Source of the DNA: Limanda limanda
Taxonomy: Eukaryota; Chordata; Actinopteri; Pleuronectiformes; Pleuronectidae
Length of the DNA stretch: 64,000 nt
Assembly (NCBI RefSeq): GCF_963576545.1
Contig: NC_083638.1
Location: 21,107,590-21,171,589 of the forward strand
Reading direction: 5' to 3'
Both the position numbers and the translations under genes were made by a program. Of this stretch, positions 1 to 21,309 are shown piece by piece (the first letter of the stretch is position 1; each line of letters begins with the position of its first letter). The notes under the pieces are model-generated. The model was not told the DNA's origin. It did not search any database and was given only the letters and a program-made list of their open reading frames with translations.

Positions 1-457
1 AGGCCTTTTCCTGCTAACATCAATACCGGCTAACTGAGAAATAAACCTATAGTTTTAGAACGGGCAGAATTTCAATAGTAGTAGCTCGGCCGACAAAGCT
101 GACCTCTATAAGTCCCTAGGTGCCTTCAGGAGCAAGAAACTCCCAGAGAAAGATCATGTGCCTGAGTCAGCTGCAGCAGCACAGACGGTACACGCGCTAA
201 AAATCTGACACTTTCAACAAAACATGACGGACTGTTTGCTGTGGTTTGAGGGAAGAAACAGCTGCTGCAGTTTGAGTTAAGAGCAGGAAGGTGTTAGATG
301 GAGGAGAGGAAGTGACCTTCAACTGAAACAACTGTCCCTCCTGTCAGCAACACACAAAGAAATACTACAGATTCTGTTCAGTGTGTACAATGTGATCTCA
401 CACTATCAACTATAAACACTTGTTTTACATTGTTTGGTGTGTAATTGTTTAACGTAC
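1..457 (-). other. fes intron 9 (partial), no feature seen
   Basis: This is intron sequence downstream of the last visible fes exon. I found no SH2 coding exon, repeat or other signal in it. Confidence 0.6.
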
Positions 458-8340
<7,883 letters not shown>

Positions 8341-8655
8341 CTCTGAATATTTAAACTCTCCTCCCTGCCAGGGATTTGTTGTCAGCAGTAAATTTTACAG
8401 CTCCTCTGTGTTTTCTCAGGAGACGCAAACTGAGCAATGCCAGCGATCGAGAGCAACTATTTCACTTTGACCACCGAGCTCTTTCACTTCCCTGTGAGAA
8501 AAAAAGGCGCATGTGAGAAAGCACTTCCTCGTGTGTGTTTGAATGTGGTTATGCTCATTATCGAAATGTTGCCTTCAATATAGGAACAACGTTCAAGGCC
8601 CAGTGATTCAAAAGCTTTGGTTCAGTTTCAACACGCATCAGGAACTGTGTGCATT

Positions 8656-8683
8656 GTGGGCATGTGGGCATGTGGGCATGGGC
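8656..8683. repeat. Short tandem repeat GTGGGCAT
   Basis: About three and a half copies of an 8-mer (GTGGGCAT), the last one shortened, directly next to the 17-bp hairpin at 8684-8720, in the fes upstream region. Confidence 0.85.
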
Positions 8684-8720
8684 ATGTGACACTAGCACAG
8701 ATACTGTGCTAGTGTCACAT
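8684..8720. repeat. Perfect 17-bp inverted repeat, 3-nt loop
   Basis: Left arm 8684-8700 (ATGTGACACTAGCACAG), loop ATA, right arm 8704-8720 its exact complement. It lies about 345 bases upstream of the fes start codon. Whether it is an RNA or DNA structure or a mutational scar cannot be told from the sequence. Confidence 0.95.
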
Positions 8721-8890
8721 ACCACATGCACTTTACCTGAGAAATTCAGTTCCATAGTTATGAAGATGTTTCACAGCTCTGCGCTCCATCTCTAGATGTA
8801 GCTTCAGCTGTCAATCATGACGCTTCACCCCCTTTTATAGCATGAAAGAACTAATTTATTCTACACTTATTTTGACGTATACTCTTTACT

Positions 8891-9024
8891 TTGGTCCATG
8901 TCCCATACATTAACATGGAGAAGGCGGATTTTATGGCCTGTACTGCTGCCATGACACGAGGTGATGATTGAGATGCTGTGGCTTCACTTTTGGGGAGCAG
9001 ACACAGTTTACTTATACAGTGGCT
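8891..9024. repeat. Dispersed teleost repeat, copy A
   Basis: Contains GGCCTGTACTGCTGCCA and GGCTTCACTTTTGGGGAGC, wording I recognise from a common teleost interspersed repeat. A second, differently decayed copy is at 37060-37166. Class unknown; no coding capacity. Confidence 0.6.
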
Positions 9025-12000
9025 GTAGCCTTGCATGTTGAATGCAGGACTTTCAAAGAACTTGGATTTTTCCATTGTGTTTTAACAAAAGTAAATTACG
9101 AAAATTAGCTAAATTCTTCTCTCACCACGTAGAGTTGAAGTTTTACAAGTATTGTGTTTTAAAAGAGACATATTTTGCCATTCTGTTCATGGTTTTAATT
9201 TGAGTTGTTACTTGTAAAGGTTCACATGCTCAAAAAAGCATGTGTCCCCTTTACGTGTCTCGTTGGTGGAAAGGCTATTGGAGCACAATTTTCCCAACAG
9301 GGAGTTTGATGCAGGTTTACTGCTGAACCCAATATGTTACTACACATAAAACAAAGAGGAAATGATTTAAAAAATTGCTTTAGTGCTATTTACCTTTGAG
9401 CATAGCCACTGTGCTGTAACCTTCCCCAGGTGCAGTTTTTTTTTTCCTCTCAAGTCCACTGTTCATACTGTAAAAAACTGCTGATGTTTCTTGCTTAAAA
9501 GAAGAAAAGCTTTACAGTTTCTCTTTACCTCAGCGTGAACCCGGTCTCACGTCATTACTTGAATTCATGACTTGGTTGGTGTTGGGAGCAACTTCTCTGT
9601 TGTAAAGCCATTGGCTTAATAACACCAGCCATACATCATCAGATACACTCATTATACAGGCTGGAGAGAAGAAGGGACAGAAACACAGAGACGTCCTAAT
9701 GCTGCAGTCCCCAGGGTGCGTTCACACACCACAGCAGATACACTGAGGCTACAAGCAAAGAATGATCCTTTACTTTGGGGTTGTTACGTAAAGATATCAC
9801 GGGTCATGTCGACCTTATTCTAATCTTTTCAATCTAATTTATGACATCGCAGGACTGGGAGTATAATTTAAACTATTTTAAACCATGACAACAGGGACTT
9901 CAGCAAAACAGAATCATTTTGTGAATACCTCAAAGAAATTAGGAAAAAAAATACTTTTACAGGTGACTGAGTTTTTTTCAATCTATTTAACACATCGCAC
10001 TTAAAAGCACAAAGTGACTCCTGAGCACTCACATTGAAGAGTGAAAAGAAACGTCAGCTTTCGACCTAGTTTGGTGGTAATCTGTGCAGTCGTTTGTCCG
10101 ATAATCCTGATAACTAACTTCCTTGGGGAAGATAATATTTTTGACCTGATGATCACAATGGAAACATTCATAAATGAACAGCTCTCTAATGTCAGTAAAC
10201 TTCCTCCACTACAAAAAAAACTTCATCATACAATTGAGGTGTTATTTGCTTGATGGGGGCCTGTAACTTTATACCGTTTTATTTTAGTGTGTAAAAAAAA
10301 AATCAGCATTTGCAGCAAATGTTTAAAACAAAAAAAAAAATTGTAAACCAAACCTAGTTTTAAATTGTTCAAAAAACTAGTGTCTGATTATATTATATTA
10401 CTCCGGTAAGATTGTAAGCAATTAAAGATAGATGTTTAAGACATTGATTGTATTTTTTATGTAATAATTATATCTATGAAATTATTAGTAACTTCAGTTG
10501 TTAATTTCAGTTGAATTGAGTAAAAAGTGACGGAATGATTCCATTAAAATTTAGTGAATTGTTAAGTAGCAGGGAAATTAAACACTTAAGTGAAGAACAT
10601 TAAAATTATACTGTATAATTATTACTTATCTCGTTTGTCAGGGGGGATTTTTAGTCCACGAAACTCAGAATAACCTTTCATGCAAATCCCACAGAGTTAA
10701 GTGTTGGTTCCACAAAAGAGCAAACATTAGCTCTTTCACTTTGCATATAACTCAATTTAAACTGCTGAAACTTGTGCTTAAAAAAGGTTGTTCAGTGAAG
10801 GGCTTATACTTAATATTGACTGTTTACTTTGTTCTAGTACTTTAAGTAAAGTTGTTCTATCACTCACTCTACATTAATACCACCAAGTAATGATCAAAAT
10901 TGTTCAAGTGAATAAAAACACATTAAAATTTGCATAGATCTTTATTTTAGTAGAATCTATAATTGACATCAATTAAATAAAAGAGAAAAACAAGAGCAAA
11001 AGAAAAAAAAAATCCTTAAATTACAAGAAAATTACACTGCACCATTCATTTATACAAAAATAGGCCTTATTTTAGAGTTATGTCCCATATAAGATAGTCA
11101 TTCTTGTTCACTATTCATAGGTCACAAATCTGTAAGGTACTGTGTGCAGCCACAGGCCAGGAGCCTCCAGAGGAGGCGGCAGGAGGTCAACCGAGTTGTC
11201 TGAGGCTGCTCCACACACCGCCCCCTGTCACAAAGTGTTTTATTTATACTTCAACAAGCATGTGCACACACACGGACGCACGCAGATCTGATTCAGCCCT
11301 TAAGTTAATGGAGATGGGATACATTCTGCCTCCTCCCGCCACAGCTGCTGAACAGGGTGTCTCAAAACAAAAAGGGCAGAGATGACAGGATGAGATCAAC
11401 ATGACACTTTGAACGCAAGCGAACGGGTCGATGGACTGTGACAACCTGAAAGCAAAACGCATCTAAGCACTGCATCAGACACGATGAAATGATTGTCTTT
11501 GGTTATGCCAAAGATATTGCTCAGATCAACTCTTTCCGACTTAATGCGGATCCCCTCCGGCTGCGTCCTGAGGGCGGACCTCAGCTCCGCACGACATGAA
11601 TCAGTTCATATAAAGACAAAGTCTGTGTCTTCTTTTCTTTTATAATCAGAGACAACAATTTGCAACGAGAGCTTTTTTTTTCTCCTAACATTCCTGTAAC
11701 TTTGTATATTAACAGGCTTCACACTCCAGTGCCAATGAAGAGGTTGCCTTATAATTAGGAGCAGTTTTCTGGCACGATTAGAGAACCTCTAACTCTTTTT
11801 TAGTGTGGCGTTTCCATCACGTTCTTGCAGTGAAAGGAGAACACTGACTGCTAATGGTTTCTCTCTCCGTGCTCTGGAAGCACTCGCTACTTAATGCCTG
11901 TCTGCGTCCGTGATATTCTTAAAAGTTTAAGACACTTGAATACTCAGAGTTCATCAGTTTAAAGTTTTCAGAGTTTTATCAAGCTGCAGTGACGACAACA

Positions 12001-12236
12001 TGATGGATAAATGATTTCATGTGTGCACTTTTGGAGAAACTGTTGTGTTTCTGGAAGCAATAAGAATCTCTTCTAAGGGAAGATGTAGAATATACAAAGG
12101 CTGACTAGACTGAGCATCAATTATCCATAATAATGGCATCAAACTGGTAGACGTCCCACGGTATTGTTCACCTAAAAGGGCAAATTCAGAGCCTCCAGAG
12201 TTTAAGAAAATAATTTGCAGAGGCAATTTTGTTGCC

Positions 12237-12267
12237 ACAACAGATAATGAGCAACATTATCTGTTGT
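12237..12267. repeat. Perfect 13-bp inverted repeat, 5-nt loop
   Basis: Arms 12237-12249 (ACAACAGATAATG) and 12255-12267, loop AGCAA, in the furin-fes spacer, possibly within the furin 3' UTR. Confidence 0.9.
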
Positions 12268-15174
12268 TTGCACACTTAACCATGATGGGTAGCCAATAAT
12301 ATTTGGTGTCTCCAGTCTGAGGCTGCAGTTATTCAATTTTTGAATGAGTGTCTGTCTTAAAGTGGGGATAATCAAAGCCTAAATGGCATTGGGCACTAAT
12401 GTACAGCACACAAACAGTATTAACTTTCTCTAAGGCCACATCCTCTGGTTGGTTTCCAATCCAGTTTAGTGCTTTCTGGTGGAATCTGCCACGATAAGCC
12501 AAATGTGCTCCACCTGCACTGGCCATCTGAGATGAATTAGGCTTCCTGGCACAATGTTGTGTTTGAGAGGACACACACCAGCTCTTCTCCATCCATCTGC
12601 ACAGGATTTTTGGCAGGTTTTAATTTTCTTTATTCTCTGCTGATTTTTTTATATATTTTTTGTCTTTGACCAAACTTTTTGTATTCAAATCACATTCAAC
12701 TCTACACGCAGTCTTCATGTGTTTCTCCTTCTGAGAAGGCTTCCCAACACATGCTGTTACATTAAAATGGATTTGTTTTGTGCGGTTGTGCACCTTCACC
12801 CCCAAAATAAAGGAAATTGATTGTCAGTGACAGAAGTGAAAAAGGTTTCAACCCCAAGTGGAACAGTCTGAGTAGAGACTGAGTGCAAGAGGTGAGGAAA
12901 ACAAACGCCCACAACTATTTTACATCGATTTCAGCACTTAAAACGCTGGCCAACAAGATCTATGGGCAAACCTTATATTTTCTATTACAAAGCCGACGGC
13001 TGCCCATGAGCACTGATCATAAAGGCAAACACACACTTCAGGAGCGATAGAGGACTAGGATTTACACAGCAGCTTTACAGTTTCTGAATTGCAAATTGCT
13101 TGTTTTCTCTTCTACAACACAGATTTGAGTGTTTTCATATCTGTCCTAAATATAATGTGACCTCTATAATCATTTAACAGCTCCTCTGACTGCATATGAA
13201 ACCTTGCTGAATGATATGAGAGGTAGATAAAAGGATGAGCAGCTGCAGTTTTGTATGCACGTCATCACCATGACAACCTCTCTCAGCAAGCTCCGCTGTG
13301 TTTCTACTAGCAATAATAATAATCAGCATTTCAACAAAGCAGAAAAAGAGATCAATAGATTCAATGTGGCTACACTGGATTAAATCAAGAGCTGCATATT
13401 TTAGATCATAACCTGCCCGGAAGAAAAATCACTCTAAAACTATCTTCCCTAAAGGTATAATTAAAAATCTCTCAGAATAAATAGTTCAGTATCATTCAGA
13501 ATATAATTAATTGGCAAGTACACTGAGAGATGATCTGAAATTCAGATTAGATGAAGACTGGAAAGGAAGTGCAGAGACGCTGACGAGATGTGGAGACTCG
13601 ACGCAGGATTTCCAAACAATATCCAAGAATTGAAGAAAAAGAGCAGGAGCCGTGAGATGAGGGAGGAAAAGAAAGATTTAAGTCAGAAGGCAGATTCATT
13701 TTTTCTCCACCTTTGACCACACACACACACACACAGACACACACTTTGAGTCATTGTGATATGAGCTGTGTATAATAGGTGTTTGTGGTGCTAATGTGCT
13801 CCGACTAAAGGGGAAAGCCTTAATGTATCGTTGCCATTTCTGCTCCGTCAAGAAATCAATCACAAGTAACTCAACAGCCGCCAGCTGCTCGGAGAAGCTC
13901 ACGTGCTCGACGGTCCCACATTGTTCTGGGTCCCATCAGCATCTCAGCTGCTTCTCTCTCAGCCGCAGGGTGTGAGCACGTTAGACATTAAATATCCCCT
14001 GAAGGGATTGTGCCTCAGGGTTGATAGAGTAGCCAATCTGCAATTCTCTGTGTGTGGTGTGTGTGCAAGTTTGCTTTTAATTTATCAATTTCTTGGGAGC
14101 CCTCCATGAGAATTTAGAGTTTCTTAACCACAATACGTTCTGTTCATTGAGAATCCCAGAAGGCAGGAAAAACGTCGCTAGTTGTGTGACTCAGTTTGTT
14201 CTGCCAGAGCTTAGAGATCGTTCCAGATCGTGTCAACAATAGAAGAACTGAAGCCCCCCGCCCCCCCTAATCAAACATGGAACAATGAGATTGTAGATAA
14301 AAAGAGCGACTCAATGAAAGATGGATTTCGCTCCAAGTAAATTCAATAACCGTCTTGTAATGAAAAGGAAGATGACAGATGACGTATCCAGAAAGCTCTC
14401 AGCCTCTTTTGTTTCTCTGACTCTCGACACAGAATTTTAAATCACCAAAGTCTGGACATTTCTTTCTCACTTATTAAGCTTTCGATTTTTAAAATGTACT
14501 TGTAAAGCACTGAGGATGAGAGGCTTTTCTGAACAGACGTTTGGACGTTAATGTCACCAAACAACACTGTGGGTAGAATTATATTTGTTGGTGTTATCAG
14601 TTGTTAAAGTTCTTAATGTGACAGGAGCAGCTTTAGTTTTCTCTATAAAAGGGCACAACAGTATTCATCAGATTTACACGCTCACAGACACACAACGTCA
14701 TTCAGACATGTGTTCGTTCTCACACAAACACACATGTCTACTTTTCACAATCGACAATCTCGTCTGGCTACTGCACTGAGACTAAAGGAAAGAGAGAAAT
14801 AGTGAGAAGGAAATAATAATCATTTGCTTACTGTAGGAAAGGGGAGCTGGAGGGGGAAATGGACTCTGCACAGACACTGGGAGTGATTGAGGGTAAGAGG
14901 AGGGAGAGAGCCAGTTTAATAGAAATGCGTTGATGTGTGAACAAAGCAAAGCTTGGGCCATCCCGAGCTCTGAGAGACAGCAGCTTCCTATCAGGCCTCC
15001 CACAAGCAGAGGGGAAGACAAGACCCCAGAGCGGGGCTCAGCTGAAAACCCAGGCGGACAGAAAAAGAAAAAGGGATGACTGTGAAAGGACAGTTACCAC
15101 AGCCCTGAATTATCAGAGAAAAGGGCCTGACAGGATCTTAAAAGCAGGAGAAAAGGAGGGATGTGCGGGAGGCA

Positions 15175-15782
15175 TTAAAGAGCACTTTGTGTTTTGATAA
15201 AGGCAGTCCTCTCATTGTGGACGTCAAACTCTTCGTTATCGGAGTCTGTGTTTACGCCGTCATCCCCCCACACTGTCGGAATGCCACGGTAAGACACCAC
15301 CCTATTTCCCCCGAGGCTGAAACTACCCCCAAGACCGCCACCTCCCTCCAAAGAAGGCAGCTTGATGACGGCGCCTGAGCGCAGCTGCAGCATCAGGAAG
15401 ACGCCAGCGAAGGTGGCGATGATGGCCATGCAGCTGAGCACGGCAACGGTGATGGGCAGCTGGGAGCTGAGCTGGACCTGCGTGTCATGGTTACCCGGGC
15501 CCACTATGAAGCTGCCAGGGGACTCGCGCATGTATTGGTTGAGATGCACGCAGGTGCCAGAGACGCTGTCCAGGGAGCTGTGGGGGGGGCAGGACAGGCA
15601 GGCCTCGGGGCTCAGGCTGCTGCACGTCAGGCAGGGCGGTGGGCAGGGAAGGCAGGCTGGGACGGAAGCAGGCGATATGAAGTTTCCCACTGTGTAGTTC
15701 AGGGGTCGGGAGCCCACTGAGTAACCCGATGGACATTCTTTCACACAGCCCTGCTGAAAGAGGTAGTCGCCAGCGTTGCATT
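15175..15782 (-). CDS. furin: furin last exon: Cys-rich region, membrane span, cytoplasmic tail, stop
   Basis: 608 nt, 202 codons including TAA at 15175-15177. It has paired-Cys repeats ([28 protein letters not shown]), a membrane span around [20 protein letters not shown], a Gly-rich insert, the sorting signal YRGI (human YKGL), an acidic cluster TDSDNEEFD (human SDSEEDE) and the terminal [12 protein letters not shown]. Confidence 0.96.
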
Positions 15783-18700
15783 CTGTAACACAGAGAAAGA
15801 AACTGAAATTAACAGTCACACTCAACTTTTCCCTCCTCATAGGAGTCAGGACACATAAACAGAGAACCAGGACTCCCGCCCAGTCACTCATACCTCAGAG
15901 CACAGGAAACATGGTGAAAGAATGATAGCTGTGTCTCTGACAGGGTCCTTCTGTCCCCAAACAAACACCGACACAGTGCTCACACCAGAAATTATGATCT
16001 ATGTAAATGTGATCCACGCCTGCCAAAATTTCTGTCAGCTTATTTCTTGATTTTCTTACTTGACTTAAAAGTGAAGGGTTTACTGACGACGTATACTCCT
16101 GTCATTTTGTTGGACGTCATTTAAGCTGTCTTCCCCTTTTGCTACAGAGCCAAGATGGTGAATATTGAGAATAAGGAGCATCACTCTTTATGATCATTGA
16201 ATGCATTGTGTACATTTGTCCGTCATGCTCTCAAAATAGCAAGTGTGCACTTGGAAATATGCAAATTGACTGTGTAACACTTCTGTTTTCACTCATCCAC
16301 GGGTCATTGTGAGATGGTTTTGAGGCAATTTCACTTTCATGTTACCACTTCCACTTTTTTTAGTGCATCACTTGCTTGCTAAAACAAACGGATGATGAAA
16401 CGCTTTGCAATTGATTTGCCGAGACGTTTAAATGGACGGACCCATTTCCATTTGCAGCAGGTCCAGATGCAGACCATTGCCTGTGATAGCAATTAACAGA
16501 CTCTGGCTTCCGGGGGTAACAGAGCTGAAAACAGGAGGGTGAGTCAACACAAGGAGGAAAATGTAATTTACAACAGCAGCTTGTCAACTTGTTCAAAAAC
16601 AAAGAAAAAATAAGCCCAAAGTTTTTAAACCCTGTTGCTCTACAGAATACATAATGATCAAAATTTTAATGATTACATTTAGGTAGCCCTCAAATGATTA
16701 TGTTTATGACGTTTTCTGTCAGTATGTACATACTTCTGACAGCCTGTAGAGGTCAGACTGTCACTATTTCAGATAACATGTAGTGTAGGTGGACCTGGCA
16801 CTGTTAGTGGGAGCTTTAGACCTTGAACTGGATTTGGATTCAGTAGGAGACTGCAGTGTGGAGGACAACATTAAACTTAGATCAGATGATGAAAAAGACT
16901 TGGGGTAAAAATTTAATTTGATTTCATCAGAAGTCAGATCTTCATTCAAAGTTGATACTTATACTAAAGAGACTCCTGATATGATGCATGTGTGACTTTT
17001 AAGTAGAGCAGCTCACATTTGGCACAGAGAGACAATGTGAGCACACACAGCTGAGCACATACGGGATAATATTTCATCCCGTTCACCTCATAGTATCCAG
17101 GCCACTTCAGTTATCACATCTCCACATGACGCTGTCATTATCCTACCAGTCCTCAGCTGCTGTGACAGAAACTACCTGTGAGGACCAAACAGGAGACCAG
17201 CGACATCATTCTTACCAATGCATATCTGCCTTAGGTCCAGGGTCTTACAGCTGCTGCTGGTGGGCTGCGGCGTCTCAGACGAGCTGGATGATGCTGAGCC
17301 GGAGCCATAAAGCACCAGGATGAACTGGGTCAGAGTTCCTAAGTGGAGAGATGGAGAATAAAAGAAAAAATAAAAGAAATTAACAGAGGGAAAAAGTAGG
17401 CCTGTCAAAATCAGCAAGGTTCTAGCTCTCCCGAGGGTGAATTTGTCAAATGTACCCTCCACTTATTGTAGACTCTAAGTTTCTGCATTAAGTGACAGAA
17501 AATTACTCTGGAAAGAGAAGCAATTTGAAGACAGCATGATTTCACTTTGAGCTTAATAAGTGTGTCATAAAGTGCACATCTCAGTGTAGGGCCTTTAAGA
17601 GGTCCCACTTTAGTAAATCACCTTCATAAGGAGGGAGGTGTGAAGTGTTCTACATCTGCTCTCTTGGACTAAAAAACGCATAATATTTCTGTCTGTCTGT
17701 CATTTGCTCCACTTCAAACTTGATGGTTTTTGTTTGCTGAGGATCCTGAGACGGGTCAACTATAGGATTTTTTCAATGAGCACTTTTCTGGACCACAACC
17801 CTCGGGACTGATATTTAGTGTGTGTGAAATTTGGTGCGGATCCAATTAAAAATCTGGATCTAGGGAATTTATATTTGGTTTTATAAAGAGACTGTTGGGA
17901 CTTGGCGGAGTCGTGTGCCTTAATGTCACATGCATTAAGTAGGACTGACTAACCCTACTAATAAAATTATGTCTTTATTTAAAAATGAAAAATTGATATC
18001 TTAGGAAATGTGAAGAAGGAGCTTTCTTATTCTATTTTCAGACATTTCAACTATCAAACAATTATTGAATAATTCAGAAAAGTAAGCAGCAAATGAAATT
18101 GAATATGCAGGTGAACCGAGAAAATAGTTAGCTTTTTTTAAATCTGTTTAATAAATGATGAAGGTGTTTCACCATAGTCGCTGGCACCAGCCACATTCTC
18201 AATCTCCAGTGTCCACGCCCCCGTGGGGTTCTCATCCCAGGAGTGGGTGGTCATGAAAGCCCAGTCATTAAAACCCTCCGATGAGTAGTCATGAGGCCTG
18301 CAGGAGAACAACACGCAGGCAGGGTAAATGCATTGTGTTTACCAACGGTTACTATATATATATCTGTGTGCTTATGCAGTTGTGCGTTTGTACCTGGGGT
18401 GGAGCATTGTGGAGCGTGTGCCTGCAGGACTAATGAGGTGGATAGCCAGGTTTCCCCTCCGGTTGTAGGACAGGGTGAGCCGCGCCTGAACGTGCTCTAA
18501 CGAGGTCACGTGACTGTCGGACCCAATGCAGGCGCCCACGCTCATGTTGATCGATAGATGGCTGCCAATATTCCTGTCAAATGCGAGAAACGACACATAG
18601 CAAAGACATGTTAAGACAGTGGCGCGCAGGTGTGTGTTCCTGCTTGCGTGTGTGCATGCCTGCTTAGTCTTGCCCTGTGAGTGGCTGAAATCATTACTGG

Positions 18701-21273
18701 TTTGTTCTAAGCTCGGGATAAGCTTCCTTCAAGGTAAGTGTGTGACAGACATTTTGCTCGTAACCAGTGCGTGAGCCTGTGATGAGTTTCTGGCCTTGAA
18801 CAGGATTAGTCGCTCAGAACCTGTTGAATCAGTGTCCTCTGAGGAAGTAAAGCTGCCTCCTCTTGTTACATTCCCACCCCTCCCTCTCCCCCTCCTCCTC
18901 CTTCCCTAAATCCGCTTAGGAGATTACACGCATCCACAACAATTCTGAGGAGGAGAAGGCAGGCGTGAGGTTTTAGTGACACTGAGGTGCCCACATTATA
19001 AACAGGATGTCGTGTGATCACTCGCTGTAATAACATTTGAGACTCTCTCAGAACTTATCTCACATTTTCCATGAGATGTTAAAGCCCAACATAAATGCTT
19101 TGACCTGGGAAGCAGCCACACAAGAAAACAATCTTAAACAGGAATTTACAATGAATTTGCAAATTATTGTGATGCAAAATGACTTCAATGTCCCCTTCAA
19201 TACTTTCATGTTAGGCTACTGAAATGCATTTTGTTGTGGTTCTGGGCAGAGTCACAAAGGGAGGTGGAGGAAATGGAAATTTATACAAATTGCTGCTAAA
19301 GTTTTTAATCATTGCCAGCTGACCACTGCAGCACAGTCATCTGTGATTTAAGGCCTGAGAGATGTTTGTGGCACTATAATAGTCATGATGGCAGAGAAGA
19401 ACAGAGGGATATGCTTCAAACTTGTAAACAGACTTGAGTCACTGTAACTTTGGCCCTTTTTATCAACAATATCTCAGTAGCAGCTGCATGCTATGGGAAA
19501 TCTAAAGGACCCCTGTATAATTACACAAGAACTATATTGTGCTGTACAATTATTAATATATATTATTTCTGTTCAACTGTGTTTTTACTTGACATTCTGC
19601 ATGTGCAGCACATATGGGCAGCATCACATGCACTTTAAATATGCAATTTATCATTATTTCAAATTGTTCTAAATCCTAACGGCAAAGATCCTTTAGAGAA
19701 ATGAATGTGAATTAAATCCAGAGTGTTTCGTGCTTTACAGAACCACCAAAAATATTCTGGGAAGCAGCCAAGCCTAAAGAGCTGCCATCCATTTGGTAGA
19801 GTATGCTACAGAGAAACAAGAGAGTCTCTGAATCATAATTCACTTTCTGAAAAGATATGTCAGAGCTTCAAGCTTATGCCAAACTCCAGTTTGTTGAGTT
19901 TATGGTAATAAAATATTTTGGATCACTGGTGGAAGTATATGATAAAGTCTGGTAAATCGTCTTTAAAGTTTATATAGACAAGATGTATAAAAATAAAAGG
20001 TACTGTTGTAAGTTGTTCCTAGAATGCTTGAAATCCTCCTGATGTCCAGATCATCAATAAACAAAATTGTATTTAAAAGAGAAAATCCATCATTTCAGTT
20101 AGCGAGCAAGTCACGATAAAGTCAGCTTGTGACAGTTGTCAGGCAGCGTGGAGTAATAGCATTCTAACCAGATAATTAATTCATGAAGTCTGTGTGTGCG
20201 TGCGTGAGTGTCTGTGTGTCTGTGTGTGTGCGTGTGTGTGTCAGTGTGCGCGCTGTGATCCGAGCTCCTCCATTCTTTTTTAAAGTGCATGTTAGACCCT
20301 CCCTGGGAAATTGCTGTCCTTCTTCCACATTTATAAAGCAAGCAAACATGACACCTGTGTGAAAACATTATTTTTTCACCTCTTCTCACACTGTGACGCA
20401 AACATTGCAAACACACCTGTAATCTTCTCACCAACATGCTATTATTCTTCAAACATCACAGCAGCTACACTTCATTCGTCAGTCTATGGGCACGGCTGCT
20501 GCCATGCCGGCCTGCATACAGAGGTTCCAACACCGACAGGAACACCAAGCCACAGCAAGGCAACTAGATGGATTTTTTTGGGGCTCCGCTGTGCTCACCA
20601 TTCATCAAAGCACAGTCCATTTTCTGATGAAAACACAACGGTTGTCTTACTGATATAATAAAAAACACAAAATGAAAACCTCTATCAGTCTGGAAATCAT
20701 AAACCTCTTAGCCACAGAACATCACTTAGAACCTCATCATCGCTCACTCTACAGCCAAAGTAAACGGACAAATACTGTAATTGGTATAAGGTTGATGATG
20801 CTGATTTATTGCAGATGTTGATGTATCAGTTCAAGTACCATTTCTCCTTTCTCCTTCTTGAGAATAGTGTCATGATCTTTTTAGGTTAATGACAATGAGC
20901 CCCTACGTGCTCATTTATGTCACCTCACTTCAAATAAGTAAGTCAGCTAAACACCTACAACACAAATTGAATAACCTGCCTCGGCTGCTGCTCCCAGACG
21001 CTCCGAACATCTGCTCCGAGCAGCTAACGGCTGCAGCAGTACAAAAGACAGAGAGAAACCTCAAACCTTAACGGAGCACATAATGAAGAGGAGACGCTCG
21101 ACTGTATTTAGGCCGCGACAGCGGGAGGAGGAGGAATAAAATGGCTGAGAATAAATATTATATTACAGGAATGCAAATTGATAGATAGATGATGATTTCT
21201 CTTTTAAATGCTCCCTTTAGAGCGGAGCAGCTACACCAATACACATGGGTGCACACTCCAACACACACACACA

Positions 21274-21309
<36 letters not shown>

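Larger units (their letters stand above)
8341..15174. other. furin-fes spacer (furin 3' UTR, fes 5' region)
   Basis: The 6.8 kb between the furin stop codon and the fes start codon must contain the furin 3' UTR and the fes promoter and untranslated exon. I could not fix the poly-A site; AATAAA on the minus strand occurs for example at 12629-12634, but that is weak evidence. Two perfect hairpins and one dispersed repeat in this stretch are listed separately. No further gene was recognised. Confidence 0.55.

Noticed and set aside
8656..8683. GGGCATG repeats as p53-family binding sites
   Set aside because: The half-site needs RRRCWWGYYY; the bases after GGGCATG are TGG or GGC, so no copy fits.
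15362..15720. Plus-strand open frames of 77-111 residues opposite the last furin exon
   Set aside because: They are shadows of the GC-rich furin coding exon on the other strand.
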